DNA of 64,000 bases from an uncultured Christensenella sp. (GTDB lineage Bacteria > Bacillota > Clostridia > Christensenellales > UBA1750), in assembly GCA_905193155.1 (NCBI GenBank), contig CAJJNQ010000004.1:1-64000 (forward strand), written 5' to 3'. Shown here in pieces: positions 1 through 7,584 of the stretch. A model generated the notes under the pieces. That model was not told where the DNA came from and searched no databases. It saw only the letters and a program-made list of their open reading frames with translations. Both the position numbers and the translations under genes were made by a program. Positions within the stretch are counted from its first letter, which is position 1, and the number at the start of each line of letters is the position of its first letter.

Positions 1-112
1 GCGAACCTGGAGCATGAGCGTTTTGGAGCGAAAGCCACGGTGTGGCTTTCACGTAAAATAAGCCATGCGGAACACCGGCGCAGCTCGAAGAGCTGGGTCG
101 GTGCGAAGAGAT

Positions 113-874
113 CTACTGCGCCGTGAATCCGCCGTCGATGATGAGCTGCGTGCCCACCACGCCGCTGGCGTCGTCGCTGGCGAGGAAGATGATGCCGTTG
201 GCCACCTCGTCCGTAGTGATCAGGCGGCCGATGGGCTTTTCAATTTTGACCTGATCGAGCAGCTTCTGCCGCTTGGCAGGATCGGTCTCGCCCTCCCAGA
301 AGATGGGCGTATTGGTCGCGCCGGGGCAGACACAGTTGACGCGCACACCATAGGGAATGGCTTCCAGCGCCGCCGAGCGGGACAGACTGATCATCGCACC
401 CTTGGTCGCGGTGTAGACCGCCAATTCATGGTAGCCCACAAACGCCAGCTCCGACGCGCAGTTGACGATCGCGCCGCTGCCCTGTTTTTTCATGATGGGC
501 AGGATCTCGTGCATCGTCAGGAACGTGCCGCCCAGGTTAATGTCCATCATTTTGTCGTAATCCGCCTTGGTCGTGTCGGCCAGCAGCTTGGTGATCTGCA
601 CGCCCGCGACGTTGACCAGGATGTCGATGCGGCCGTAAGCGTCCATGGCCTGCATAACCGCCGCCTTGACGGCGGCTTCGTCGGAAACATCGCAGGGACA
701 GGCGACGGCCTCTCCGCCCGAGGCGAGTATTTCACTGCGGGTGGCTTCCAGCCCGTCCGGATTTACGTCCATCAGGAAGAGCTTCGCCCCTTCGCCCGCC
801 AGACGCACTGCCGCGCGTCCGCCGATGCCGGAGGCCGCACCTGTGACCACCGCGATTCTGTTCAAAAGCTTCAT
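113..874 (-). CDS. SDR-family NAD(P)-dependent oxidoreductase
   Basis: A 253-residue classical short-chain dehydrogenase/reductase, probably a cytosolic NAD(P)H-dependent alcohol, ketone or sugar oxidoreductase; the substrate cannot be read from sequence. The Rossmann motif VTGAASGIGG lies near the N-terminus. NVAG, the catalytic Ser region (NCASELAFVGY) and YTATKGA (catalytic Tyr-x3-Lys) follow in the usual order, and the C-terminus has the typical IDGGFTAQ end. I chose the ATG at 874 because AAGGAGG sits just upstream. A start 16 codons further upstream has no ribosome site and would lie at or upstream of the start of transcription. A good promoter precedes it, so it is probably monocistronic. 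Confidence 0.9.
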   Translation of the reverse strand: MKLLNRIAVVTGAASGIGGRAAVRLAGEGAKLFLMDVNPDGLEATRSEILASGGEAVACPCDVSDEAAVKAAVMQAMDAYGRIDILVNVAGVQITKLLADTTKADYDKMMDINLGGTFLTMHEILPIMKKQGSGAIVNCASELAFVGYHELAVYTATKGAMISLSRSAALEAIPYGVRVNCVCPGATNTPIFWEGETDPAKRQKLLDQVKIEKPIGRLITTDEVANGIIFLASDDASGVVGTQLIIDGGFTAQ

Positions 875-913
875 AGCAAAAGGTTCCTCCTTAGCCATAC
901 TTGTTTGTGTATG

Positions 914-942
914 ATTATACAATAAATAAAGTTAAGGAACAA
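914..942 (-). promoter_or_regulatory. sigma-A promoter of the SDR gene
   Basis: On the minus strand TTGTTC (937-942) is followed after exactly 17 bases by a consensus TATAAT (914-919). It lies about 40 bases upstream of the chosen start codon and just beyond the end of the neighbouring acetyltransferase gene. Confidence 0.75.
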
Positions 943-951
943 GGCGCGTTT

Positions 952-1896
952 TCAGTCTTTATGCAGGGCGCAGCGCTCGTCCAGGCGGCGGACGAAGGAA
1001 TAGGTAAAGGGCGCAAAGCGCTTGCTCCAGCAGCGGAAGGCGGGCGGGTTGAGCGTTTCGCAGTCCACGCCCAGCAGCGGCACGCCCTGCGCGGCAAGAT
1101 CCCGCTGCGCCGCGTCCAGCAGTGCGTCGATCAGCCCATTGCCGCGGTATTCCGGACGGCAGTACGCTGCGCCGATGTGCCGGGAGGCGGGGTTTTGATC
1201 CAGAAAGGTTTCCCCGCCCGGATGCACGGCCAGATGCGCCACCGGCTTGTCCCCGTCAAAGGCCGCATAGACCGCAAGATGTTCCTCTTCCACTTCGCGC
1301 AGATCGCTCTTCGGTGTATAAAAAGGTTTGGGCATATACACCGGGCATGCGCCCATGTGCCGGTTCAGCGCGTTTTCCAGCGCGGCGATGCGGGGCAGTT
1401 CATGCTTTTCCGCGCGGCGCACGGCGTAGGGCAGCGGGCGTTCCTTGGGCACTTTCACGCGGCGAATCAGGTCGCAGCAGCGCGCGCCGAAGCCGCTGAG
1501 CACCAGCTCCCGCTGGATCTCCGTCTCATGCGCATAGCGGGTGAGCAGAATCTGCGTCGCGCCCTGCGCAGCGGCGCGGGCGAGGGAAGCGTCCAACAGT
1601 GCCGACAGCGTCCGTTCCGGGCGGCTTCCGCCGAAAAAGCCGCCGTGCAGGGGAGAATAAACCCCTTTGCAGTCGCCGAATGCGCCGTCAAACGCACCCG
1701 TGAAGGCGGGAAATCCCACGGGCTGGCTGTCCTCGTAGGCGATCAGCGCGTCCAAACCGGAAAAATCCGGCTCCGGCGCGCCGCGTCACAGGACGGAAAG
1801 GAGGGGATTGACCGCGCATTCCGCGTCCAGCGCGCGGCGGGAGAGGGCGAGCAGCAGGGAGGCGTCTGAAAGGAGAGCTTGCTTGATTTTGAGCAT
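952..1896 (-). pseudogene. GNAT-type N-acetyltransferase interrupted by an in-frame TGA
   Basis: Read from the ATG at 1896, which has a good AGGAGG ribosome site, this is a 314-codon gene with one in-frame TGA at codon 37 (1786-1788). Downstream the same frame continues without another stop to 952. The C-terminal half carries a GNAT acetyl-CoA fold: the segment CRPEYRGNGLIDALL resembles the acetyl-CoA-binding motif A. The first 36 codons (MLKIKQALLSDASLL...) look like a normal acetyltransferase N-terminus, so the upstream part belongs to the gene. One base change from CGA or GGA would explain the stop. Either the gene is inactivated, or the base is an assembly error, or a shorter protein starts at the TTG at 1755. 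Its acceptor substrate is unknown. Confidence 0.75.
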
Positions 1897-1933
1897 GAAA
1901 CCTCCTGAAAAAAACGAGTTTTACGGTAATTTC

Positions 1934-1985
1934 AGTGTATCACCGAGGGCGGGGCTTTGCAAGCGGGGGATGGGTGTGTTATACT
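1934..1985. promoter_or_regulatory. Divergent promoters sharing one palindromic -35 hexamer
   Basis: The self-complementary hexamer TTGCAA (1957-1962) serves as -35 in both directions. On the plus strand it is followed after 17 bases by TATACT (1980-1985), leading to the aldo/keto reductase. On the minus strand it is followed after 17 bases by TACACT (1934-1939), leading to the acetyltransferase gene. Confidence 0.7.
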
Positions 1986-2027
1986 AAATAAAACCGAGAA
2001 AATAATTTGTTCGGAGGGTGGATTTGT

Positions 2028-3161
2028 ATGAAAATGCGTAACTTTGGCAAGCTGGGCATCCAGGGCTCCGCGATGGGCCTGGGCTGCATGCGCTTCCCCA
2101 AAAAGGAAGTGGACGGCAAGATGGTGGTGGACGAGGAAAACGCCATCAACATCATCCGCACCGCGATCGACGGCGGCGTGACCTATATGGATACGGCGTA
2201 CGTCTATCTCGATCAGACCTCGGAGGTGATCCTGGGCAAGGCGCTTCAGGACGGCTACCGCGAGCGCGTCACCATCGCCACGAAGCTGCCTACCTGGATG
2301 GTCGAAAAGGAAGAGGATATGCAGCGCTTCTTTGACGAGGAGCTGGCGCGCTTACAGACCGATCACATCGACTTTTATCTGGTTCATGCGCTCAACGCCG
2401 AGCGCTGGCCCAAGATCAAGGCGCTGGGCGTCTGCCAGTTCCTTGACCGCCTGAAGAAGGAAGGCAAGATTCGCTTTGCCTGCTTCTCTTTCCACGACGA
2501 TTACAAAGCCTTTGAAACCATACTGAACGACTATGATTGGGATATGTGCCAGATTCAGTATAACTTCATGGACATCAACAACCAGGCGGGCACGAAGGGC
2601 CTGGAGCTGGCGGGCAGCAAGGGCATCCCGGTGGTCGTCATGGAGGGGCTTCTCGGCGGCCGTCTGGCCAAGGCGCCGGACAACGTGCAGGCGCTCTACG
2701 ATGCGTTCCCCGTCAAGCGCAGCCCTGTGGAATGGGCGTTCCGCTGGCTGTGCAACCATCCGCAGGTGGCGACCGTGCTCTCCGGCCTGACCAGCGTCGA
2801 GCAGGTCAAGGACAACCTGCGCATCTTCGATTCCGTCGAGCCCGGCTGCATGAGCAAGGAAGAGCTGGAGCTGATCGACAAGGTGCGCGATGCGTACAAC
2901 AGCCGCATCAAGGTGGGCTGCACGGGCTGCGCCTACTGCATGCCCTGTCCCATGGGCGTGGACATCCCCGGCTCCTTCTCCGCGTGGAACAACGCCTCGC
3001 TCTACGGCGGGCTGGAAAAGGGCAACGCCGACTACAAGCGACTGGAGGAGGGGGGCAAGGCCCCGACCCAGTGCGTGGAGTGCGGCGCTTGCATGCAGGT
3101 TTGCCCGCAGCATCTCGAAATCCCCGAGCTGCTTAAAAAAGTGACGGCGGATTTGAAGTAA
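2028..3161 (+). CDS. Aldo/keto reductase with C-terminal 4Fe-4S ferredoxin domain
   Basis: A 377-residue cytosolic oxidoreductase. The N-terminal 280 or so residues are an aldo/keto reductase TIM barrel, with DTAYVYLDQTSE (Asp and Tyr of the active site), the lysine strand IATKLPTW and the histidine strand DFYLVHAL. The C-terminal 90 residues carry two ferredoxin-type cysteine clusters, CTGCAYCMPCPMGVDIP and CVECGACMQVCPQHLEIP. This is the fused architecture common in anaerobic Clostridia, where it may link carbonyl reduction to ferredoxin-type electron flow; the substrate is unknown. The ATG at 2028 follows GGAGGG at a suitable distance, and a start at 2007 would overlap that site. A terminator follows. 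Confidence 0.92.
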   Translation: MKMRNFGKLGIQGSAMGLGCMRFPKKEVDGKMVVDEENAINIIRTAIDGGVTYMDTAYVYLDQTSEVILGKALQDGYRERVTIATKLPTWMVEKEEDMQRFFDEELARLQTDHIDFYLVHALNAERWPKIKALGVCQFLDRLKKEGKIRFACFSFHDDYKAFETILNDYDWDMCQIQYNFMDINNQAGTKGLELAGSKGIPVVVMEGLLGGRLAKAPDNVQALYDAFPVKRSPVEWAFRWLCNHPQVATVLSGLTSVEQVKDNLRIFDSVEPGCMSKEELELIDKVRDAYNSRIKVGCTGCAYCMPCPMGVDIPGSFSAWNNASLYGGLEKGNADYKRLEEGGKAPTQCVECGACMQVCPQHLEIPELLKKVTADLK

Positions 3162-3180
3162 AAAACGGCAAAAACAAAAA

Positions 3181-3208
3181 GGGCTGTCCTCCGGGACAGT
3201 CCTTCTTT
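3181..3208 (+). terminator. Rho-independent terminator after the aldo/keto reductase
   Basis: The inverted repeat GGGCTGTCC / GGACAGTCC (3181-3189 and 3194-3202), with one G-U pair, is followed by TTCTTT. Confidence 0.75.
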
Positions 3209-3226
3209 GAAAAAGGAGAAAATGTC

Positions 3227-3604
3227 ATGAGCCGCTGCCTTGTGATGGAAGCGTGGGTGTATCAAAACGAAATCGGCGTGGCGCCGGATGAAATGGGCGG
3301 ATTCACCCTGCCCGGTCGGGAGCTGCCGCCGATGACCATGCCGCAGCAGATGCTGCCGGAGGGGAAAACGACGCGCTTTGCGGGCGCAGGCAGCGTGGGG
3401 GAGGATGACGTCTATCTCTATATCGTTGAAGGACGTTATGACGGGCAGCGCCTGCCGCTTGCCGATGCGCGGGCGCGGGGCGGGCTGTTGGAGAAGCTGA
3501 TTTTTCTCGCAACCGAACACGATGCGCCTCAGAGCTTCCGCCTGATGGAGCAAAACGGCGCGTGGACGCTGGAAACGAGCGACCTTGACGAGGATGTTTA
3601 CTGA
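3227..3604 (+). CDS. Hypothetical protein, 125 residues
   Basis: A 125-residue protein starting MSRCLVMEAWVYQNEIG, with AGGAG about nine bases before its ATG. It has no signal peptide, no membrane segment and no motif I recognise. It is rich in charged residues and ends in an acidic tail (SDLDEDVY). Codon use resembles the neighbours and the reading frame is clean. It lies between a terminator and the promoter of the XRE regulator, so it seems to be a small transcription unit of its own or to depend on readthrough. Function unknown. Confidence 0.6.
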   Translation: MSRCLVMEAWVYQNEIGVAPDEMGGFTLPGRELPPMTMPQQMLPEGKTTRFAGAGSVGEDDVYLYIVEGRYDGQRLPLADARARGGLLEKLIFLATEHDAPQSFRLMEQNGAWTLETSDLDEDVY

Positions 3605-3640
3605 AAAACGACGGGTTTTTCCACAACCGGCAGAAAAACC

Positions 3641-3701
3641 ATTTCCCATACGGCGGGAAATGTGTTATAATAAAGCCCGTAATCGACTCCGCAGAGCGGA
3701 G
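3641..3701 (+). promoter_or_regulatory. Promoter and inverted-repeat operator of the XRE regulator
   Basis: TTCCCA (3643-3648) and TATAAT (3666-3671) are 17 bases apart. A perfect 7-bp inverted repeat ATTTCCC / GGGAAAT (3641-3647 and 3655-3661) covers the -35 and spacer. A second one, CTCCGC-aga-GCGGAG (3687-3701), lies in the early transcript. Such repeats at the promoter of an XRE gene suggest autoregulation; this is inference. Confidence 0.6.
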
Positions 3702-3726
3702 GAATACACAGTTTAGAGGTGGAAGT

Positions 3727-4110
3727 ATGGCGGGCAGTACGTTCGGGGATCGGCTGCGTGAGCTGCGCCGGGAGCGCGGGATGCAGCAAAGGGAGCTGGG
3801 GGAGCTGTATAACCTTTCCTCAAGCGCCATCGGGTCCTATGAGCGCAACCTGCGCGAACCCACGCTGGAACTGCTGCTGCAGCTGTCGGAATACTTCGGC
3901 GTGTCGGTGGACTATCTGCTCTGCCGCACGGAAGAGCGCCTGACGGCGAAGGAATACAAGGAAAAGGATTCCTACGAGCTGGCCGAGTTCATGAGCGGCC
4001 ACACCATCACCGTCGGTGGTGTCGTCGTCAGCCCCGCAGACAAGCGCCGCATCTGTGACATGGCCACCGGCCTTTTCTGGACCCGTATCACCGGCGAAGA
4101 GAAAAAATAA
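3727..4110 (+). CDS. XRE-family helix-turn-helix transcriptional regulator
   Basis: A 127-residue DNA-binding protein. Residues 5-60 form a Cro/C1-type HTH_3 domain (FGDRLRELRRERGMQQREL ... SSSAIGSYERNLREPTLELLLQL), ending with the common FGVSVDYLL segment. The C-terminal 60 residues are a short charged region without a known fold, perhaps for dimerisation or ligand sensing. It is preceded by its own promoter with inverted repeats and followed by a strong terminator, so it is monocistronic and possibly autoregulated. Its targets are unknown. It resembles stand-alone regulators of Clostridia more than phage repressors, and no phage genes lie nearby. Confidence 0.88.
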   Translation: MAGSTFGDRLRELRRERGMQQRELGELYNLSSSAIGSYERNLREPTLELLLQLSEYFGVSVDYLLCRTEERLTAKEYKEKDSYELAEFMSGHTITVGGVVVSPADKRRICDMATGLFWTRITGEEKK

Positions 4111-4123
4111 CGCCAAACGAATG

Positions 4124-4161
4124 AAAGGGACCTGCCCAAAGCCTTGGGCAGGTCCCTTTTT
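4124..4161 (+). terminator. Strong terminator after the XRE gene
   Basis: A hairpin of 13 or more base pairs (GGGACCTGCCCAA / TTGGGCAGGTCCC) is flanked by AAA and TTTTT, so it could work in both directions. Confidence 0.9.
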
Positions 4162-4198
4162 GTTACATCATTGTGGGGAGCGGTCATTGTAGAGAGTT

Positions 4199-4313
4199 CT
4201 TTGGCTCCCCTGTGTAAGGGGAGCTGGCGCGCAGCGCCTGAGGGGTTGCCCGTCTCCGACGCCCACCCTTCCGTCTCGGCTGCGCCGAGCCACCTCCCCT
4301 CGAAGGGGAGGCT
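4199..4313. repeat. Hairpin-rich intergenic repeat element
   Basis: About 115 bases made almost wholly of four short palindromes: GCTCCCCT/AGGGGAGC (4204-4224), GGCGC-gca-GCGCC (4226-4238), CTCGGC-tgc-GCCGAG (4275-4289) and CCTCCCCT-cga-AGGGGAGG (4293-4311). The first and last hairpins have similar stems, as in a mobile palindromic unit. From memory, similar GGCTCCCC...AAGGGGAG elements are spread through genomes of gut Clostridia; I cannot confirm copies elsewhere. No second copy was seen in this window. Confidence 0.6.
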
Positions 4314-4327
4314 TGGGATGCTTGTTT

Positions 4328-5155
4328 TCACTGCGCCATCGGGATTTCCCAGCGCGCGGTCTGCATTGCCCCGTCCGGTTCCGGAACGAAGCCCTGCGCG
4401 GAAAACAGCGCCAGCGCAGCGGAGGAATCCGCATCAAGCACGGCGATCAGGCCATGCGAGCGACTGATCTGCACCGCCTGAGCGAGCAGTTTTTTGCCAT
4501 AGCCTCGGCGGCGGTGAGTTTCCGCAACGAACAGATCATAGATTTCATGCTCCGTTTCGCCGCAGTGCAGGTCGAGATAGCCGACTGCCTCGCCGCCGTC
4601 GAGCGCCAGCAGCACGTGGAACCGTTCCGGCGCGGCCAGCACGCGCTCCGCCGTCCAGTAAACGCCGCGGCTGTGCAGCGCGCAGTAGCGGGCGCGATGC
4701 GGCTCTTCTAACGGAAAAATGCCGGAAAGATCGCTCACAGGTACTTCACGTGTCCAACGCAGGCGGAGCTGCTCCGGGTCCATGATGCAGCCCCGCTCTT
4801 TCAGCAAGGCGCGCAGCACGGCGTTGCGCGGGTTGAACACGAAGTCCGCGCCATAGCCCGCGCAGCGCGAGGTGAGGAAATCCAGCGCTTCGGCGCAGGC
4901 TTTGCGGCTGCGGGTAAGTCCGGCCAGCATCTGTACATACCGGTCCTTTTCCAGAATCAAAAAGACGAACAATCCGGTCAGCGTTTCGCCCGCAAAGCTG
5001 CCCAGCAGGCAGGCGCAGGGATCTGCGGGCACTTCATAAAGATGTTTTTGCCGCTGTGCTTCGGTTACCAGCATGGGGTCGGAAAATACCGGATCATTTG
5101 AAAAACTGCGGATGAAATCGCGGTAAGGCTCGACGGAGGAAAGCGTGCAGATCAA
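4328..5155 (-). CDS. GNAT-family N-acetyltransferase
   Basis: A 275-residue protein. The last 130 residues form a GNAT acetyl-CoA-binding domain with the motif A segment VAETHRRRGYGKKLL and a following SAQGF strand. The first 130 residues are a second, poorly conserved half, as in two-domain acetyltransferases. The acceptor substrate is unknown. The start is a TTG at 5155 with AGGTGA upstream at normal spacing; no better ATG is present. It is transcribed in the same direction as the sulfhydrylase gene upstream but is separated from it by a terminator. The repeat element lies just past its end. Confidence 0.8.
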   Translation of the reverse strand: MICTLSSVEPYRDFIRSFSNDPVFSDPMLVTEAQRQKHLYEVPADPCACLLGSFAGETLTGLFVFLILEKDRYVQMLAGLTRSRKACAEALDFLTSRCAGYGADFVFNPRNAVLRALLKERGCIMDPEQLRLRWTREVPVSDLSGIFPLEEPHRARYCALHSRGVYWTAERVLAAPERFHVLLALDGGEAVGYLDLHCGETEHEIYDLFVAETHRRRGYGKKLLAQAVQISRSHGLIAVLDADSSAALALFSAQGFVPEPDGAMQTARWEIPMAQ

Positions 5156-5175
5156 AGCAAATCACCTGCCTGCAT

Positions 5176-5212
5176 AAAAAGGAGCGAACCCGCATCAAAG
5201 GGGTTTCGCTCC
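5176..5212 (-). terminator. Terminator after the O-acetylhomoserine sulfhydrylase gene
   Basis: On the minus strand GGAGCGAAACCCC and GGGTTCGCTCC form a stem, followed by TTTTT at 5180-5176. Confidence 0.8.
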
Positions 5213-5228
5213 CGATCGTTTTTGGAGA

Positions 5229-6491
5229 TCAGACCTTTTCCATCGCCTGAGCGATGTCGGCCAGGATGTCGTCGATGTTTTCCAGACCCACGGAGAAGCG
5301 GATCAGGCCGGGCGTGATGCCGCCGGCGCGCAGCTGCTCGTCGGTGAGCTGGCGGTGCGTGGTGTTGGCGGGCTGGAGCGCCAGGGTGCGGATGTCTGCG
5401 ACGTGGGTGACGGTGGAGGCGATCTTCAGCGCATCCATGAAGCGCGCGGCGTTCTCGCGCGGGCCGCGGATGGAGAAGGCGATGACGCCGGAGCAGCCGC
5501 CGGGCAGGTACTTTTTCGCCTTTTCATGCTGGCTGTCGCCGGGCAGGCCGGGGTAGTTGACGAACTCCACCTTGTCCAGACCCTTGAGGTATTCCGCAAC
5601 GCGCTGGGCGTTTTTGCAGTGCTGCGCCATGCGCACCGGCAGGGTCTGCAAACCGAGATCGAGCAGGAAAGCGTCCTGCGCGCTGGGCAGCACGCCGAAA
5701 TCGCGCATCAGCTGCATGCGGCACTTGATGATGTAGGCCGCCGCGCCGTAGTTGGCGTAAACCGTGCCGTGATAGGTGGGGTCGGGCTCGGTGAACTCCG
5801 GGAAGTTGCCGTTTGTCCAGTCGAACTTGCCGCCGTCCACGATCACGCCGCCGACCACCACCGCGTGGCCGTCCATGTATTTGGTGGTGGAGTGCGTCAC
5901 GATGTCCGCGCCGAACTCAAACGGGCGGCAGAGCATCGGGGTGGCAAAGGTATTGTCCACGATGAGCGGGATGTTGTGCTTGTGGGCGAAGTTTGCGTAT
6001 TTTTCGATGTCGCAGACCACCAGCGTCGGGTTGGTCAGCGTTTCGGAAAACACCAGGCGCGTGTTGGGACGGACGGCAGCTTCCAGCTCTTCCGCCGTTG
6101 CGTCGGGCGAGACGAAGGTGCAGTCGATGCCGAAGCGCTTCAGCGTCACGCCGAACAGGTTCACCGTGCCGCCGTAAACGCCCGCGGTGCAGAGAATGTG
6201 ATCGCCGGCTTTGGCGATGTTCAGCACGGAAAGGAGCGAGGCCGCCTGGCCGGAGGTGGTCATCAACGCGCCCACGCCGCCTTCCATCGCCGCGATCTTT
6301 TCTTCTACAAAGCCGACCGTCGGGTTGGAAATGCGGGAATAGATGTGCCCTTCGGTAGGCTGGTCGAACAGGTGCGCCATGTGGTCGGCGCTGGTGTATT
6401 CGTAGGTCGTGGATTGATAGATGGGCATGGTGTGGGTGTCGCCGTTGCCGGGCTTGTAGCCGCCGCGCAGGGCAAGGGTTTCCAGCTTCAT
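5229..6491 (-). CDS. metY: O-acetylhomoserine sulfhydrylase (PLP-dependent)
   Basis: A 420-residue Cys/Met-metabolism PLP enzyme. In this family the reaction is O-acetylhomoserine plus sulfide to homocysteine, in methionine synthesis. The start METLALRGGYKPGNGDTH-like region, YSRISNPTV, MTTSGQAA, the Asp strand LIVDNTFATP and the PLP lysine motif THSTTKYMDGH are all in place. The length matches MetY (about 425) rather than the shorter MetB or MetC. Methionine gamma-lyase is an alternative, though the tract after the lysine motif (NFPEFTEPDPTYHG) fits the sulfhydrylases. GGGAGG precedes the ATG. It is the last gene of a likely unit with the radical SAM and GNAT genes (gaps 54 and 37 bases). 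Confidence 0.9.
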   Translation of the reverse strand: MKLETLALRGGYKPGNGDTHTMPIYQSTTYEYTSADHMAHLFDQPTEGHIYSRISNPTVGFVEEKIAAMEGGVGALMTTSGQAASLLSVLNIAKAGDHILCTAGVYGGTVNLFGVTLKRFGIDCTFVSPDATAEELEAAVRPNTRLVFSETLTNPTLVVCDIEKYANFAHKHNIPLIVDNTFATPMLCRPFEFGADIVTHSTTKYMDGHAVVVGGVIVDGGKFDWTNGNFPEFTEPDPTYHGTVYANYGAAAYIIKCRMQLMRDFGVLPSAQDAFLLDLGLQTLPVRMAQHCKNAQRVAEYLKGLDKVEFVNYPGLPGDSQHEKAKKYLPGGCSGVIAFSIRGPRENAARFMDALKIASTVTHVADIRTLALQPANTTHRQLTDEQLRAGGITPGLIRFSVGLENIDDILADIAQAMEKV

Positions 6492-6545
6492 AAACTTACC
6501 TCCCGATGGATTCGCTGATTGGAAAAAAGTTGATAGAAAAGCGGT

Positions 6546-7547
6546 TTATTCCGCGCCCTTCGGCGCGGTTTCCCGCAGAATGGCTTCGTAAAACGACGCG
6601 GGCGCAAGCTCTTTGTAGACGCCGGGCTCCCGGCAATAGAGGAAGAGCCGCATGTCCTGGCAGAGGTGGCAGCGGTTGTAATAGCTGCCCTTGGGCATAA
6701 AGCCGCGCGCCTTGCAGTATTCCAGCAGCGCGCGCGGATCCTGCGAAAGCCGCGTGTAGATGGGAAATTCCTCCGGATCCAGCTCTTTGCCCAGCGCTTC
6801 GAGCGGAAGCGCCAGACCGGGGCATCCCGGCGGAATATAATTGCCGTAGCAATCAATGTGGTAGTGGGAGCGCCCGCCCAGTTCCGCGCAGGAGCGGCTC
6901 ATGTGCGGAATGCGCGTCACCGGCACAACCGGCATATCCTTTTCATGCGTGATCAGCGCGCGGCCGACCATGTTCAGCGCATAGCGCGGCCGCAGCTGCC
7001 CCCAGTAGTTCTTGCCGAAGAGCGCTTCGTATTCTTTGCGGCTGTGCGTCCGGTCGGTGGGCAGCGCCGTCATGTCGGGCAGAAATTCGTCGATCCAAAG
7101 CAGCGGCGTGAGGTCCGCTTCATGGCAAAGCTCCGCCAGAAGAAGAGATTTGTCCAGCGGAACATATTCGTTGATGTACGGCGCGATGGACAGGCCCAGC
7201 GTGTCTACACCCAGATCTTTGACGGATTGCAGCATCAGCCGCGCCTGCTGTTCTTCTTCCACCCAGGAGGCGCTGGTTTCAATATAATCAATGGGCATGT
7301 TGGCGCGGCGCGCGCTTTCCAACACGCGCAGCAGCGCATCGGGGTCGATGAACGGCTCGCCGCCGCTGATGTGCATCGAGGGCGTTCCCAACGCCCGGAC
7401 GCGGGAAAAGACCTCCTCGGCGCGTTCGGGGGAGATGGTATCCGGCTCCCGGTCGGGGGAGCAGTGGTAAAGGCAGTGGCCGCACCGGGCCTGACAGCGA
7501 TAATTGACCATCAGGCCGCCCGACGTCAGCTTGAAAATACCTGCCAT
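6546..7547 (-). CDS. Radical SAM protein with extra C-terminal cysteines
   Basis: A 333-residue radical SAM enzyme. The cluster motif CQARCGHC (Cys-x3-Cys-x2-Cys) lies near residues 18-25, followed by the GGEP motif in MHISGGEPFID. The C-terminal third has further cysteines (CAELGG, CYGNYIPPGC, CHLCQ, FLYC) that could hold an auxiliary iron-sulfur cluster in a SPASM-like way. The chemistry and substrate are not known. It sits between a small acetyltransferase and the sulfhydrylase, all on the minus strand with short gaps and probably from one promoter, so a link to sulfur or amino acid metabolism is possible but only by context. Confidence 0.82.
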   Translation of the reverse strand: MAGIFKLTSGGLMVNYRCQARCGHCLYHCSPDREPDTISPERAEEVFSRVRALGTPSMHISGGEPFIDPDALLRVLESARRANMPIDYIETSASWVEEEQQARLMLQSVKDLGVDTLGLSIAPYINEYVPLDKSLLLAELCHEADLTPLLWIDEFLPDMTALPTDRTHSRKEYEALFGKNYWGQLRPRYALNMVGRALITHEKDMPVVPVTRIPHMSRSCAELGGRSHYHIDCYGNYIPPGCPGLALPLEALGKELDPEEFPIYTRLSQDPRALLEYCKARGFMPKGSYYNRCHLCQDMRLFLYCREPGVYKELAPASFYEAILRETAPKGAE

Positions 7548-7584
7548 GGGTCACGCTCCGTTCCTGTGAAATAAGACTTGCGCG

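Noticed and set aside
1..112. Possible gene end or regulatory site at the left edge
   Set aside because: Nothing beyond a few short repeats could be supported. The SDR gene ends at 113 and no terminator is clear.
1786..1788. TGA in the acetyltransferase gene as a selenocysteine codon
   Set aside because: The only hairpin just downstream is a plain CCGGA-tttt-TCCGG without the conserved SECIS loop, no GNAT selenoprotein is known, and TGA clearly acts as stop in neighbours such as spoIIE.
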